Program-made: the position numbers and the translations under genes
In this document: positions 1-10,532 of the stretch, one piece after another
Position numbering within the stretch: the stretch's first letter is position 1
Layout of the letters: the number at the start of each line of letters is the position of its first letter
The notes under the pieces: model-generated
Databases searched by the model: none
What the model saw: the letters and a program-made list of their open reading frames with translations, nothing else
What the model was told of the DNA's origin: nothing
DNA from: Solanum dulcamara
Lineage: Eukaryota > Streptophyta > Magnoliopsida > Solanales > Solanaceae
Length of the DNA stretch: 64,000 bases
Direction: 5' to 3'
NCBI RefSeq assembly: GCF_947179165.1
Contig: NC_077246.1
Coordinates: 66,566,921-66,630,920, forward strand

Positions 1-1106
1 AAGTTTTATTTTGATATAATCCATAGAAATTTTCGAAAGGTACTTGACATGACTCTTATCTTGATTTTGAATCATAGCTCATTCCGATTATTCTACGAGT
101 CTTGGAAATTGGTCCTATGTGGATATGTATACGATTTGACGTCTTATAAGATTGTGACCTTATTCTACGTTCTCTTAATATTATCTTTCGTTGATACTCT
201 CATCCTATAATAATTGTTCCTTCAAGGTGAGACAAAGCGACCGTGATTAATTCATAATATAATCGGAGGTTACCGACCTTCCGTCACTCCGATAGATACA
301 TGACTTTCGTTGAGCTCTCCTGCATGCTGTCTATATGTATATGTATATGTATATGGGGGATATGGGGAGGTGTATATGTGGCTCTATAGACGCATTCCCA
401 CCTGATTAGTTGGAGTAATTTTCATCCTGGACGCGGGATGCCCGGACGCGGGACATATGTGGGCACGCTGACGTTGTTCGGTGATATGACTTTTATTTTC
501 TATGTATATGAAAAAGAAATATTTTTACATGAAAGACAATCATGCATGGCATCCGGCCTAAAAGGGCACTCATATGTACAGGTTACTCTCTTATCTCACT
601 ATATGTCTATGATTCTACGATATGGTTTTTCATACCTTATGTTCTTTATTATGCTGATTTTCATGCCTTACATACTCGGTACATTACTCGTACTGGCCCC
701 CTTTTCTTTGGGGGCTGCATTTCATGCCATACAGGTATACCCAGACAAGTAGAAGCTACTATAGAAGATGTTGCAGCCGGGTTAGCAACTCCACTTGTTC
801 CTGGAGTGCTGCCGAGTCAGAGTATATGCACTATGATGTTTCATTCGAAGTTAGAGACTTTGCAGACAGAGTCATGGGTATAGAGTGTCAGCTTTGTAAG
901 CGGCGTCACCAGCCGATATGTTATTATGTAGTATGTCACGAGTTTTATGGGATGATAGATTGGGAAAGCTTAGCTATGTTTTTTTTTATTTCTTATTGAT
1001 GTAAAAGTCTAAATAGATTAAATATGTGCTATGAAGCAGCGGGTTCGCTCGGCTCCAAGCAAGGGGTCGGGTGCCCATCACACCCTGTTGAGATCGGGGT
1101 GTGACA
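1..1106 (+). mobile_element. 3' part of a plus-strand LTR (Ty3/gypsy-like), left end outside the window
   Basis: The stretch ends in GGGGTGTGACA at 1096-1106, the typical 3' terminus of a Solanaceae gypsy LTR. The sequence just before it (about 1030-1100) resembles the ends of other gypsy LTRs here. A GC-rich repeated word (GGACGCGGGA, twice) sits at 428-453 in otherwise AT-rich sequence. The short open frames at 438-999 have no domain and lie wholly inside the LTR, so they are not called as genes. The LTR start and its target duplication are outside the window. Whether it is solo or part of an element cannot be told. Confidence 0.7.
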
Positions 1107-1844
1107 GTCATGGCCACCTAATTCATTATAGGATGATAGATATAGTCGTTTGAAGTTGACCTTAATTTAAACTCAAGTTCAAAACTAAATCGGAAAGACA
1201 CTTTTAGCTCAACTTTGAGATAGGAGCATAGCACGACCTTAATTCACAACTAATGCACTTACATACCAAGGTATTGATCCTAACCTTATGATGAATGAAA
1301 TTTTTATACCTTTACCGCAGATATCTTTAGGTAACGACAGGCTCGATCGTTACAATTAAAATTGAATTATGCATGCAATATAAATGTATTATAAGTGTTT
1401 TAAAATATATTATGTTTGTTTGGTAAGAAATTGACACAATATATTATAAGTGTATTAAAGTCTGTGATAAATGTATTATCCATGAATAAAACTTGTATTA
1501 TATGTGTTTTATAAATTATTCTCGATAATATGTGCATTATAAGTGTTCAGTGAAAAAAAAATGTTATTGCTATAAACGATAAATATTTTCTTAATATAGC
1601 ATATTTGTGTAAGTTTTCCATTATTGGAGCTTAAGGGAAAAAACAAAGTAAATCACCACAATTCAAGATTTTGTGTATAAACATAATATACATGTAACGC
1701 CATAAGAAACACAAATAACTGATAGCACAATGATTCTAGCACAATAAAGAAGAAAAAACATATATGATCGCATAACATAATAAAGTGTAACATTTTAACA
1801 ATATTGCTTCAATGAAGCAAAGAGGATTTCGTACAACTTCACGT
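1107..1844. other. Intergenic, 3' flank of PELPK1
   Basis: No open frame of note. The part from about 1620 to 1844 is recognisably homologous to the 3' flanks of the other four PELPK genes (the AAACACAA... and CATATATGATC... motifs and the GCTTCAATGAAGCAAAGAG stretch). It is therefore part of the ancestral duplicated unit and probably holds the 3' UTR and polyadenylation region. Confidence 0.5.
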
Positions 1845-2189
1845 TCAAGGCTTTTTAGGCACTTGAGGGATTTCGGGCTTTGGCAAAGTTGACAATTCAG
1901 GCTTAGGAAAAGCAGGCATCTCGAGTTTTGGCAATGCTGGAATTTCAGGCTTTGGAATTTTTAGCAATTCAGGCTTTGGTAGAATTGGTAGCTCGGGTTT
2001 TGGGATTTCAGGGAATTCAAGCTTAGGCAAATTTGGGATTTCAGGTAAATGTGGCAATTCAGGCTTAGGAAGCTCAGGCACAACTACTTCAAGAAGATGG
2101 CGTGCGTTTATTTGAATTATGTAGTTGCTTGTTAAAAACAAAGTGACAAATAATAACAAGAGAAAAGATGGGTTGTAGTGATAAGACAT
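1845..2189 (-). CDS. PELPK-repeat secreted proline-rich protein, copy 1
   Basis: A 114-residue intronless frame. Residues 1 to about 29 form a signal peptide (hydrophobic core LLLLFVTLFLTSNYI, likely cleavage after INA). A conserved RHLLE follows, and the rest is tandem PELPK-like units (PELPKPELPHLPEIP, LEFPEIPKPELP and so on) ending in a basic PKKP. The family resembles Arabidopsis PELPK1-type proline-rich proteins, known as wall-associated secreted proteins. By inference this protein is exported to the apoplast or cell wall. It has no enzymatic domain. The start is supported by alignment of M(A/S)Y with all paralogues and by a TATA box 79 bp upstream. It is the most diverged of the first four copies: the tract 1935-1965 encodes LLKIPKPEIPALPK where the others keep PELPEIPK. 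Confidence 0.88.
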   Translation of the reverse strand: MSYHYNPSFLLLLFVTLFLTSNYIIQINARHLLEVVVPELPKPELPHLPEIPNLPKLEFPEIPKPELPILPKPELLKIPKPEIPALPKLEMPAFPKPELSTLPKPEIPQVPKKP

Positions 2190-2267
2190 TGTTGAAAGGT
2201 GATAAATGATTAAAGATTACTAATTTATGTTTTGGTTGATTATGCATTATGCTTCACTTCAAATAAG

Positions 2268-2275
2268 TTTATATA
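2268..2275 (-). promoter_or_regulatory. TATA box of PELPK1
   Basis: TATATAAA on the minus strand, 79 bp upstream of the ATG and embedded in a segment conserved with PELPK2 and PELPK3 (GAAGTGAAGCATAATGCATA downstream of it on the minus strand). Confidence 0.7.
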
Positions 2276-2357
2276 GATGTGTGCTTGTGGAAAAATAAAA
2301 ATTGGAGAAAAAATAGGCTTTGGTTGGGGAATTTGGTAGGAAAAACTGTATGTTAGT

Positions 2358-2375
2358 TCATCTTCTCAACAATAA
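2358..2375 (-). promoter_or_regulatory. Conserved 18-bp upstream block of PELPK1
   Basis: TCATCTTCTCAACAATAA on the plus strand, 169 bp upstream of the ATG. The identical 18-mer occurs upstream of all five PELPK genes while the surrounding promoter has diverged. Likely a transcription-factor site; the factor is unknown. Confidence 0.55.
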
Positions 2376-2541
2376 ACTCCTAAATTATATCTGACAAAAA
2401 CTTTTCTTGTGTAACATACTCTAGCACATAATTTATGTAGATATTCCTATTAGGTCAACACATAAGAAAGGTCTTCCAGTAGGTAATCTAAAAATAAAAC
2501 CATATAATTGATATTAAAAAATACGACGACAATATATAGTA

Positions 2542-2547
<6 letters not shown>

Positions 2548-2586
<39 letters not shown>
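2548..2586. repeat. (AT)n microsatellite
   Basis: About 39 bp of uninterrupted AT dinucleotide. Confidence 0.9.
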
Positions 2587-2588
<2 letters not shown>

Positions 2589-3158
2589 ATATCTCACGAG
2601 TCACGAGCATGAATACATATACACGCTATGACGAAATGAAAATTAGGTTTAACTCAATTTTAAAATGTAGCTCAAGAGATCGGGAATTTCCAAATTATAT
2701 AAGGACACCGTAGTCATCTATCCAACAACTGATGTAAGACTTCTAACATACAGAGTCTGATAGAGGGATATTACACTTCTATTAGGTTATTATTGAACCG
2801 TATGACCACAATTGGCTACATTATGTGTAGATTTTCAGAATCCTTCGTAAACTGAATTTTCTTCTCTTTAGTCTCGCATAGGTTATATTTCAATTATTTA
2901 GGTATTTATATATAGTGTGGAAAAATATATTACAGGCGAAGGGATAAGTTTGCTCTGAAATTTATTTAAAATGGTTCACTAACATTGAAAAAACTCTTAG
3001 CCACAAGAGCAAATTTGGATCTTTTTCCTATTATCAGAATATGTTCGGATTGATTTATTTTAAGAGTTTTTAAGCATTTTTTTAATGTTTGGGTAAATTT
3101 AATAACTTGATTTTAAATTTAAAATGATAAAAATAAGCCAAAATCCATAAATTAGAAT
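2587..3158. other. Intergenic, no gene seen
   Basis: AT-rich DNA with no open frame or domain. 3147-3158 is the left target duplication of the adjacent LINE fragment. The tracts around 3040-3145 and 3527-3580 look like the two halves of an older AT-rich repeat into which the LINE landed. Confidence 0.4.
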
Positions 3159-3514
3159 ATATTTTTTGATTGAAGATATAAATTGTATTAATTCCCACAA
3201 CCAACATACATGCTCTTAGCACCAACCAGAATTAAATCTACTCCAGTAACTATGTCTCCTGCTCCTATACAACTCTATATTTTATTTAAGTACTGTATCT
3301 ATCCAATCCCTGTGTGTTGTTCCTTGTTTCCTGTCCAAGAATATTGTTTTACTTAGCCTGCATTCTTGCTTGACTTGTTCCATAATCCGCCATGGTGGTG
3401 GGACACTTTTCCCCCATAGGGAAGAGTTACGTGCCTTCCATATCCGGTATACCACTGCTGCTATTGCTGCCAATATCAGGTCTCTGCAGCCTCTACCTCT
3501 TGTGGATCTATCCA
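3159..3514 (-). mobile_element. 5'-truncated LINE fragment with 12-bp target duplication
   Basis: A minus-strand frame (3282-3515, 77 aa) contains AAIAAVVYRIWKARNSSLWG, the kind of segment found near the zinc-binding region after the reverse transcriptase domain of plant LINEs. The fragment is flanked by ATAAATTAGAAT at 3147-3158 and 3515-3526. A short A-rich tail on the minus strand (plus-strand ATTTTTTG) lies at the left end, as expected for target-primed insertion. Only the last ~350 bp of an element are present, so it is inert. Confidence 0.7.
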
Positions 3515-4054
3515 ATAAATTAGAATTTCTATCTTATGACTTTTGTCTTATAAGCCAATAGTCAATTCAAATAGGCTCTTAGATTGAAAAGGAAAGTATG
3601 CTACATAAATTGGGAGGAGAGATTATTATTTAATTCCCATTGTTGGAATCAGGAAAACCGAAAACATAATACTCCCTCTAGTCCATATTAAGTGAATTGT
3701 TGAGATTTTTTTCATAGTTCAAAATATGTAAATTATTCATAGTTCAAGAAAATTATTGACACTTTTTTCATGTTTACACTTCATTTAATAAGGTTTTTAA
3801 TTACTTTAAATTTTCTAAAAGACCAGTGTAGCAGGATAGTCTCGATCATAAAGCCACTAAAGCAATGGCTAAGGCCCCAATTTTTTTTAGGCCTCCAATT
3901 TTTCTTTAAAATGTATTATATATGTATATATGTATTTCGTTGTAATAATTGAAAAATGCAATGATTTTTAGGTAATTGTAGTATTTGTTCTTACGTGGCT
4001 ATTTTGTTGTCTCGTTTATATATTGATTACTAGCATGAACCCACTTCCCTTTCT

Positions 4055-4178
4055 TTTTTTCTTTTTTAGTCCTTCCTAGGAGCTACCACCCTTTCTGATC
4101 CCTTGGTGACTCGAACTCACAACTTTAGGATTGGAAGTGAGGGATGTTTACCATCCTGAGCAATTCTCTTATTATGGA
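4055..4178 (-). mobile_element. tRNA-derived SINE (SolS-like)
   Basis: Read on the minus strand it starts near GCTCAGGATGGTAAAC, an A-box-like tRNA promoter half. It then carries GTGAGTTCGAGTCACC, a near-canonical B box, about 35-40 bp downstream, and ends in a long A-rich tail (plus-strand run of T at 4050-4068). This is the layout of tRNA-derived Solanaceae SINEs. Target duplications were not identified with confidence. Confidence 0.6.
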
Positions 4179-4320
4179 ATATTCTGAAGTCTTCCAAAGG
4201 TTAAACCTTTTATATTATACAAAATTTATTGTTATGTGTTTTTCAAAAAGATCAAACCTGCTTTTTGATGTCGTCTTCAAATTTCAAGCATTGCAACAAG
4301 TTATTATTATATTGAAGCAA

Positions 4321-4440
4321 CACAATACTATTTCGATATAATTATATCAACTTATTAGATTTAGCTAGCACAATACTATTTCGATATAATTATATCAACT
4401 TATCAGATTTAGCTAGCACAATACTATTTCGATATCAACA
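4321..4440. repeat. 48-bp tandem repeat, about 2.5 units
   Basis: Units at 4321-4368 and 4369-4416 differ at one position seen by eye. A third, partial and diverged unit follows to about 4440. The unit starts CACAATACTATTTCGATATA. Confidence 0.85.
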
Positions 4441-4773
4441 TATCAATTTATTAAATTCTTGAGCCAAATACTTTCTTACTTTATAAGGTCTATATACATC
4501 CTATTCTCCACAGACCTCACTTGTAGGATTACATAGGGTATGTTATTGTTATTTTTGTCATTGAATTTGTATATGTCACCTAGAGAAAAAAATTAAGGTC
4601 TCTTAAAGAAGTTTGACTTTAGGCCCCAATCTTGTTGACACGGTCTTGAGTGTAGAAATAATCAAAAGGGTAATAGTGAAGTATTCTTTAATTTGTGTGC
4701 TCAAATATTTTTTTAAAGAAATGTGCGGTGCGCCTTACTCCAATAATTCAGTTAATATGGACGAGAGGGAGTA

Positions 4774-5148
4774 CAAAATATGGTTTGTGCAGAGTACTGG
4801 TCATATGATGCATCAGCATATTGGAGCCTCAGCTTATGATTTCAAATATCATCAACACATGGAGATCACAATGCAAGTGAACAGTGAACTACAAAATTAG
4901 CTCAATTGAAAGCAAGTTTTTAGAATACAAAAAAAATGTGTATAATGTCACTAGAAACACAAGTACATTGATGAACTGATGACAAAACAATTACATAAAC
5001 AAATCTTAACCATGTATAATCTTTCCAAAAGGAAAGCTTTCAAATGATAGATTGTAGCACCACAAAGTAATAACACAACACAATGAGTGTAGCATTTTAA
5101 CATAAATGCTGCTTCATTGAGGGAAAGAGAATTTCATACGCCACGCGC
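4774..5148. other. 3' flank of PELPK2
   Basis: Homologous to the 3' flanks of PELPK3 (about 17290-17567) and PELPK4 (about 21300-21578), for example the AAACACAAGTACATT and TTGTAGCAC motifs. The AAAATATGGTTTGT tract at 4775-4788 matches the tract just beyond the Stowaway in block B (20911 onward). No separate gene is seen. The 95-aa frame at 4613-4900 crosses the MITE end and has no domain. Confidence 0.55.
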
Positions 5149-5490
5149 TCAAGGGTTTTTAGGCACTTGAGGGATTTCTGGCTTTGACAAAGTTGGAAAT
5201 TCAGGCTTAGGAATGACAGGAATCTCGACTTTTGGCAATGTTGGAAGTTCGGTCTTTGGGATTTCTGGCAATTCAGGCTTTGGTAGAGTTGGCAGCTCAG
5301 GTTTTGGAATTTCAGGGAATTCAAGTTTAGGCAAAGTTGGGATTTCAGGTAAATGTGGCAATTCGGGCTTAGGAAGCTCAGGGATAGTTACTTCAAGAAG
5401 ATGGCGTGCTTCTGCTTGAATTACACAACTGCTTGTTATAAACAAAGTGATGAATAATAAAAAGAAAGATGGGATACACTTATAAGCCAT
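5149..5490 (-). CDS. PELPK-repeat secreted proline-rich protein, copy 2
   Basis: 113 residues, intronless. The signal peptide core is FFLLFITLFITSSCVIQ with probable cleavage after AEA, then RHLLE, then tandem units of the PELPKPELPHLPEIP and FPEIPKPELPTLPK type, ending PQVPKNP. Inferred role: a secreted wall-associated structural protein. The coding sequence from about 5250 to 5490 and more than 250 bp of promoter are nearly identical to PELPK3. The 3' part and 3' flank are not, which marks a recent exchange. The sibling copies all end PKKP; this one ends PKNP. Confidence 0.9.
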   Translation of the reverse strand: MAYKCIPSFFLLFITLFITSSCVIQAEARHLLEVTIPELPKPELPHLPEIPTLPKLEFPEIPKPELPTLPKPELPEIPKTELPTLPKVEIPVIPKPEFPTLSKPEIPQVPKNP

Positions 5491-5568
5491 TGTTGAAAGG
5501 TGATAAATGTTTCAAGACTAGTAATTTATGGTTTGGTTGATTATGCATTATGCTTCACTTCAAACAAG

Positions 5569-5576
5569 TTTATATA
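5569..5576 (-). promoter_or_regulatory. TATA box of PELPK2
   Basis: TATATAAA on the minus strand, 79 bp upstream of the ATG, the same spacing as in copies 1 and 3. Confidence 0.75.
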
Positions 5577-5656
5577 GATATGTCATATGTGGAAATATAG
5601 GAATTGGAGAATTAGGCTTTGGTTGTGTTGTTTGGTAGGACTAAATGTTTGTTAGT

Positions 5657-5674
5657 TCATCTTCTCAACAATAA
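5657..5674 (-). promoter_or_regulatory. Conserved 18-bp upstream block of PELPK2
   Basis: Exact copy of the TCATCTTCTCAACAATAA block shared by all five PELPK promoters, 167 bp upstream of the ATG. Confidence 0.55.
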
Positions 5675-5883
5675 CCTCCTAATTATTTTGACATGTACAA
5701 ACTCTTTACTCAACTACCGGATTGTCAAGAGAGTTTTTTCAAGAAAAGTGAATCTACTTGCCTCTGTATGTGCTTGACGGTTTGGGAAAACAAGTTACCA
5801 TAAGTGAAATTCCAAATTTATTGTCTCCTCTCCACCCACCCTACATCCCCAATCCTCACCCCTTGATCATCCCACCCCCAAAC

Positions 5884-8800
5884 TGTGGAACCCCAGAAAT
5901 ATTTTCGCAAAGACTCGAACATTTCTTTACGTGTGGGTAGACTCGGACCGGAGGACTTGCAATTCTACACGTGAGTTAGGATTAATTCTTAAGTATTTGA
6001 AGTGTGTTAGATGTGTTTAGGGGTCATAAGGGATCTCTAACACCAAGTCGAGTCCAAAGAACTCCAATCGATTAAGTTTTCGGACGAGTTAGTATAAGGG
6101 TCAACTTCAAACTACCATATCTCCTAGTATATAAAGAACTGGGTGTCCCACGACCTACCAAATTAAAGGTCTTTGAGTTTTCTTTCTAACGCCACCAAGA
6201 TTACAATTTTTAGAGTTCGGAGTCAAAAGTTATGACTATTTTACTATACACTAGTACTGTAGGAAATTTCAAGCCTGGGCGAAATTTGGGCTTGGCGCTC
6301 CAGTGGCGCCCCACGCCACTATAGCGCCAGAAAACAGCCTCAGTAGTTTGGGGCTTGGCGCGACGCGCCACTATTAGATGTGCAGGTTTTTAAGCCTATT
6401 TTGGCTTGGCGCTGCAGTGGCGCGACGCGCCACTATAGTGCCAGCAAGATTTTTTGCCCAATTTTCAGATTTTTGAAGAGGGGCAACTAGGACTTTTTCC
6501 AAATTATATATACACCATCCTTGGACGTTTTTGGACCATTTTTCTGTCCTCCCTCTCTCTCTAAAGAGCCCTAATACTTTTCCCTCTCTTCTTCTTCTTC
6601 TTCTTCTTCTCCAAATCCCTCTCCAACAAAGATTGCCTTCAAGAGTTTCAAGGATTCAAGTCTTCCATTGAAGACCTAACATCAAGTTCCTTCAAAGTCT
6701 TCAAATAAGGTATGTAAGGCTAACCTAAAATATGGATTTAGTTCTTCCATATGCCCATAGATGTGTTGGATAGAAGTTGTGAAAGAGTTGAACCTTCTAA
6801 GAAGGTTTTCTTGAAAGTTTTCCTAAACTATAGAATGTTTTTAAGTACTATTAGTTGATTGATGATTTTAATGACTTGAGTTACTAAATAGGTATCTTTC
6901 ATATTTTTGACTACAAATGTATCTTTGTATATAGATTTATAGATGTTGACGATGTTCTTGAGTTGAGTTTTGTTGAGGGTATGGATTCATGTTTCATTCA
7001 CATGAACCCAAGATGAAATTTCTTTGGTCATAATTGGTCTTGAGTTGAGATGGATGATTTCGTGTATATATGTATTGATTGGAATAAAAAGAATGAATTA
7101 GACAGTTAAGAATGTTCTTTTGCTTCTATAAATTGAACATAGGACTAAAATAAGGATTTTGGAGTAGATGTTTGATGATGATGATAATGTGATGATGATG
7201 TTTGATGATGATGATAATGTGATGATGACGTTTGATGACGATGTTAATAATGGTATTTGACGATGTTGTGTGATGAAGTGGATTGGAGTCTAATGTGATT
7301 TTGTGGTATGTGATGTGCATAATTTGAGTTGATTGGAGTCTTACGAATATTTTGAAAATAAATAATCTTTTGAGAAAGAGTTTTAAATAAATGTTTTGTG
7401 AACATTTTTGCATAAATTATTTACACATTATTTTGAGTTTTAAAGAATGATTATTTTCATCTACGATTTGAAAAGAGTTTAAGCATGATTTGAGTTTGAG
7501 AAGTCATTTTAAATATTTTTGAACATGAGTATTTGGAGTATAAATGAGTTGATCATTATTTTCCAAAAAAATGTAAATTTTGAGATTTATATAGATTTTT
7601 AAAGAGAAGAGTTTGGTGATTGGAGATGAGTCGATTTGAAAGAGGGTCCAATGAGGCCAGATTTAATTGAGTTTTGAAGAGAGTCCAATGAGACTAAATG
7701 AGTTGATTTGAAAGAGTCCGATGAGGCTAAATGGGTATTTTAAATATTTTACTCACTTAATAGCTATGCGTGTATTGAGTCTTGGGAGGAGTATTGAGCA
7801 CCGAATTGGGTAAGAGTATAGTCCATACTCGAATCCCATAAACTACGCCGCCAACATAGGAAGGGATTGTACCGTGTCGGATGTTTCCCTACTTTATTGT
7901 CCTGAAATGATAGGACTTGATTGATTGACGGATCCATGATTGGTTTGAACTGTTCATACCTTGGCAAGTATGAGCGGACGGAACAACGGCGTGACTCGTT
8001 GTGCATCACCTATATATAGGTGGTGGGATTGTTGTCGGTTAGAGAAACTCCCAAATTGAGTGGTTTGTGCATGATATGATTGGTTTGATTGAGATTGGTT
8101 GATGATTGAGTTGGATTGAAAAACATTGCATAATTTAATTTGCATATTCATTGAGTCGAGTCCTTTGAGTTGAATTGTGAAACGTTACATGATTTAATTT
8201 GCATATTTACTGAGTTGAGTCCTTTGAGCTGATTGTTGAGTTGAATATTGAGTTGAGTGTATATAATCGGATGGTACATGATTGAAAGGGATCGAATTGT
8301 AAATGATTTGATTGAATTGTATTGTATATGATTGGATTGGACTGTATGGTATATGATTGATCTTGGTCTAAAAATGAATTATTTCTTTAGATTTACGATG
8401 CTTTATTTGAGTCCCTCTTATCTTTCTGATTTGAGATATGTGGACCGATGTTATTCTTCCTCAAGGTATGTTTCATTCTGCCATATTACATACTCGTACA
8501 TTCCACGTACTGACGTCCATTTGGACCTGCATCATTTCATGATGCAGAGACAGGTTTTAAGAGATCGTCAATATGAGCATCATTGGGGATCTATTTCACA
8601 CTCAGCGTATTGGTGAGTCCTTCCCTACATTCGGAGGACACCGCTTATATCATTCTTACATCGAGTTAGGCCTTTTCATTTTTGTTTGAGGTAGCCATGA
8701 ACATGTCATTGGCACCAAATAGATAGTAGTGATAGAGGCTTCATAGACTAGATAGTGATGGGTCGATTGAGTATTTTCTTTTCTTGAATTATTTTTGTCG

Positions 8801-9026
8801 AACTATTTTAATGACAAAAATCGGAGTTTGATTTGTTGGCTCATGGCCTTTCTTTCTTGAATTAGAGCGTTAATTTGGATTGCCCGCCAAATTATTTCTT
8901 TATTTTTAAATCTTCCGCTGAATGAATGAATGAACAGACGTGTGATCAGGCTATGTGGTTCGCTTGGGAGCCAGAAATGGTTTCTGAGTGCCGGTTATGT
9001 CTAGGGTACCCTCCCGGGGCGTGACA
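5884..9026 (+). mobile_element. Solo LTR of a gypsy family (family F1), CAAAC target duplication
   Basis: Starts TGTGGAACCCC and ends GGGGCGTGACA, flanked by CAAAC at 5879-5883 and 9027-9031. Its reverse complement is homologous throughout to the 3' LTR at 27398-29820. No internal domains follow, so it is a solo LTR. U3 contains GGCGC words in palindromic context (6283-6445) upstream of a TATA-like ATTATATATA near 6505. A polypyrimidine leader lies at 6545-6612. Further in are TGATGA arrays (7160-7260) and three GTCCAATGAGGC-type units (7640-7735). The homologous promoter flank of PELPK3 (about 18360-18420) lacks the LTR and serves as an empty site. No gene is seen in these 3.1 kb. Confidence 0.9.
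7160..7260. repeat. GATGAT-rich minisatellite within the F1 solo LTR
   Basis: Two units of roughly 42 bp built on TTTGATGATGATGATAATGT plus degenerate continuation. Confidence 0.8.
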
Positions 9027-9557
9027 CAAACCCCCACTCCCCATCCCTAACCCCTTCCATAATATTTTGCTAGGCAACACACACACACATATATATATAT
9101 ATACTAGTAAAGTGTACGTGTTTTGCACGTTTGTATCACGTTAACTAATAATAAATATATATAAAAACACATATTATTGTGTGTTTATATTATTAAGTAT
9201 AAAAGTTTAATAAAATAATGTAAAATTTTTTAAGATACAAATTGCATTTTAAGATAAATTCCTCTTTTAAGATTAAAAAAACTTATGTCTTACACTAAGA
9301 GAAACGTTAAAAGTGTACGTTGCAAATATTTTAATTCTATTGATCATATTGACAATAATAAAATTGCATACTTTGAAAGATATATATTTTAAGAGAATTA
9401 TGCAATAACCAATGTATGGCTATAAATAATATCAATCTATAGAATTACACACTCAATAACAAATAAAAAAGGAACATACCATAGATTAGGAGACAATTTC
9501 TATGTTTTTTGTTTTTGATATTGCATAACCTGCCTCAACAGATTAAGCCATAAAATT
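9027..9557. other. Intergenic, continuation of the PELPK2 upstream flank
   Basis: 9031-9080 (CCATAATATTTTGCTAGGCAAC) matches the PELPK3 upstream flank at about 18393-18418, so this is the far side of the solo-LTR insertion. A CA/TA microsatellite lies at about 9079-9104. No coding frame is seen. Confidence 0.5.
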
Positions 9558-10172
9558 GGCATAATACATAAATAAGACCTTTAATTTGACTTCAAATTAT
9601 AACTTTGACTTTTAACTTTGATAGTGAACAAGTAGGCACTTTAACTATCCAACACTTAAACAAAAAAACACTCGATTATTGCAGCCCAAACGCATGATAC
9701 ACAGACGCTCCGACATGGATTAATGAGCCACTCAGTGACTGCCACCTAATTAAAATAAATACAGTGAATTTTAAAAATAACCTTTAACTTTGACAGTGAA
9801 CAAGTAGACACTTTTAACTATCCAACACTTAAACAAAAAAACACTCGAATATAACAGTCCAAACGCGTGATATGCATATGCTCCGGCGTGGATTACTAAG
9901 ACACTGAATGGCTGCCACCTAATTAAAATAAATACACGAGAATTTTAAAAATACCTTTAACTTTGACAATAATAGACAAAACAAATTACATTATGACCTT
10001 AAATTATTTGCAAATCAAGAAATCTTCATTATAACTTTTTTTTCCACAATGACAAAAAAATAGTTAAATGCCACCACTTGCATTAGCAATGAGCAACAAA
10101 TAATGCCAAAACAAAAAAGAAAAAGCTGTTCGAGAAATTAAAAAAAGAATAAATTGGAAATTTAATTAATGA

Positions 10173-10246
<74 letters not shown>

Positions 10247-10478
10247 TTGATTAAGGATATAATTGTCTTTTCAACATTTTTTTTAAACTGTTAGGGCCCT
10301 CAACTTTACCTTTGACGTGCGTAACTTAAGGTGTTTTTCACGCATTTTGTCAAGTAGGATTCGAGTGTTTTTCTGTTTAAACGTTGAATAGTTTAAGTGC
10401 CTACTTGTGCACTATCAAAGTTAAAGGTCAAATTTATAATTTGAAGCCAAGTTAAAGGTCCAATTTATGTATTATGCC
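9558..10478. mobile_element. Large foldback/MITE element, 8-bp target duplication
   Basis: The ends are inverted: GGCATAATACATAAATAAGA at left and TTTATGTATTATGCC at right, with complementarity continuing for over 100 bp (the TTTAATTTGACTTC and GAAGCCAAGTTAAA arms). ATAAAATT at 9550-9557 recurs at 10480-10487. The left half contains an internal direct duplication (around 9600-9770 against 9780-9960). A long (AT)n tract lies at 10175-10241. It is the largest member of a family with other copies at 13681, 18426, 23642 and 60636. Confidence 0.75.
10175..10241. repeat. (AT)n microsatellite
   Basis: About 66 bp of AT dinucleotides near the middle of the foldback element, where a cruciform loop would form. 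Confidence 0.9.
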
Positions 10479-10532
10479 GATAAAATTTGATTAGATTACA
10501 CAATGATCGCGTGTTCACTTCAATTTCTTTTT

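Larger units (their letters stand above)
3672..4771. mobile_element. Stowaway-like MITE enlarged by later insertions
   Basis: The ends are inverted (CTCCCTCTAGTCCATATTAA at left, TTAATATGGACGAGAGGGAG at right), flanked by TA at 3670-3671 and 4772-4773. This is the CTCCCTC...GAGGGAG Stowaway pattern. At 1100 bp it is several times larger than a normal Stowaway because it contains a SINE (4055-4178), a 48-bp tandem repeat and other sequence. It occupies the same position relative to its PELPK gene as the 244-bp Stowaway at 20664-20907. Confidence 0.55.

Noticed and set aside
438..999. Three overlapping short frames at the window start
   Set aside because: They lie wholly inside an LTR, have no domain and overlap each other in different frames.
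4055..4178. Possible tRNA gene from the A and B boxes on the minus strand
   Set aside because: No cloverleaf pairing is apparent and an A-rich tail follows; it fits a tRNA-derived SINE.
5213..5419. Antisense open frames over PELPK genes (Gly/Ser-rich, also at 17632-17862, 21637-21876, 58952-59170)
   Set aside because: They are the reverse reading of the PELPK pentapeptide repeats. Conservation follows from the sense strand, and they lack signal peptide, domain or promoter.
7764..8151. Short minus-strand frames within the F1 solo LTR
   Set aside because: The LTR has no coding internal region, and the frames are not kept in the homologous LTR at 27398-29820.
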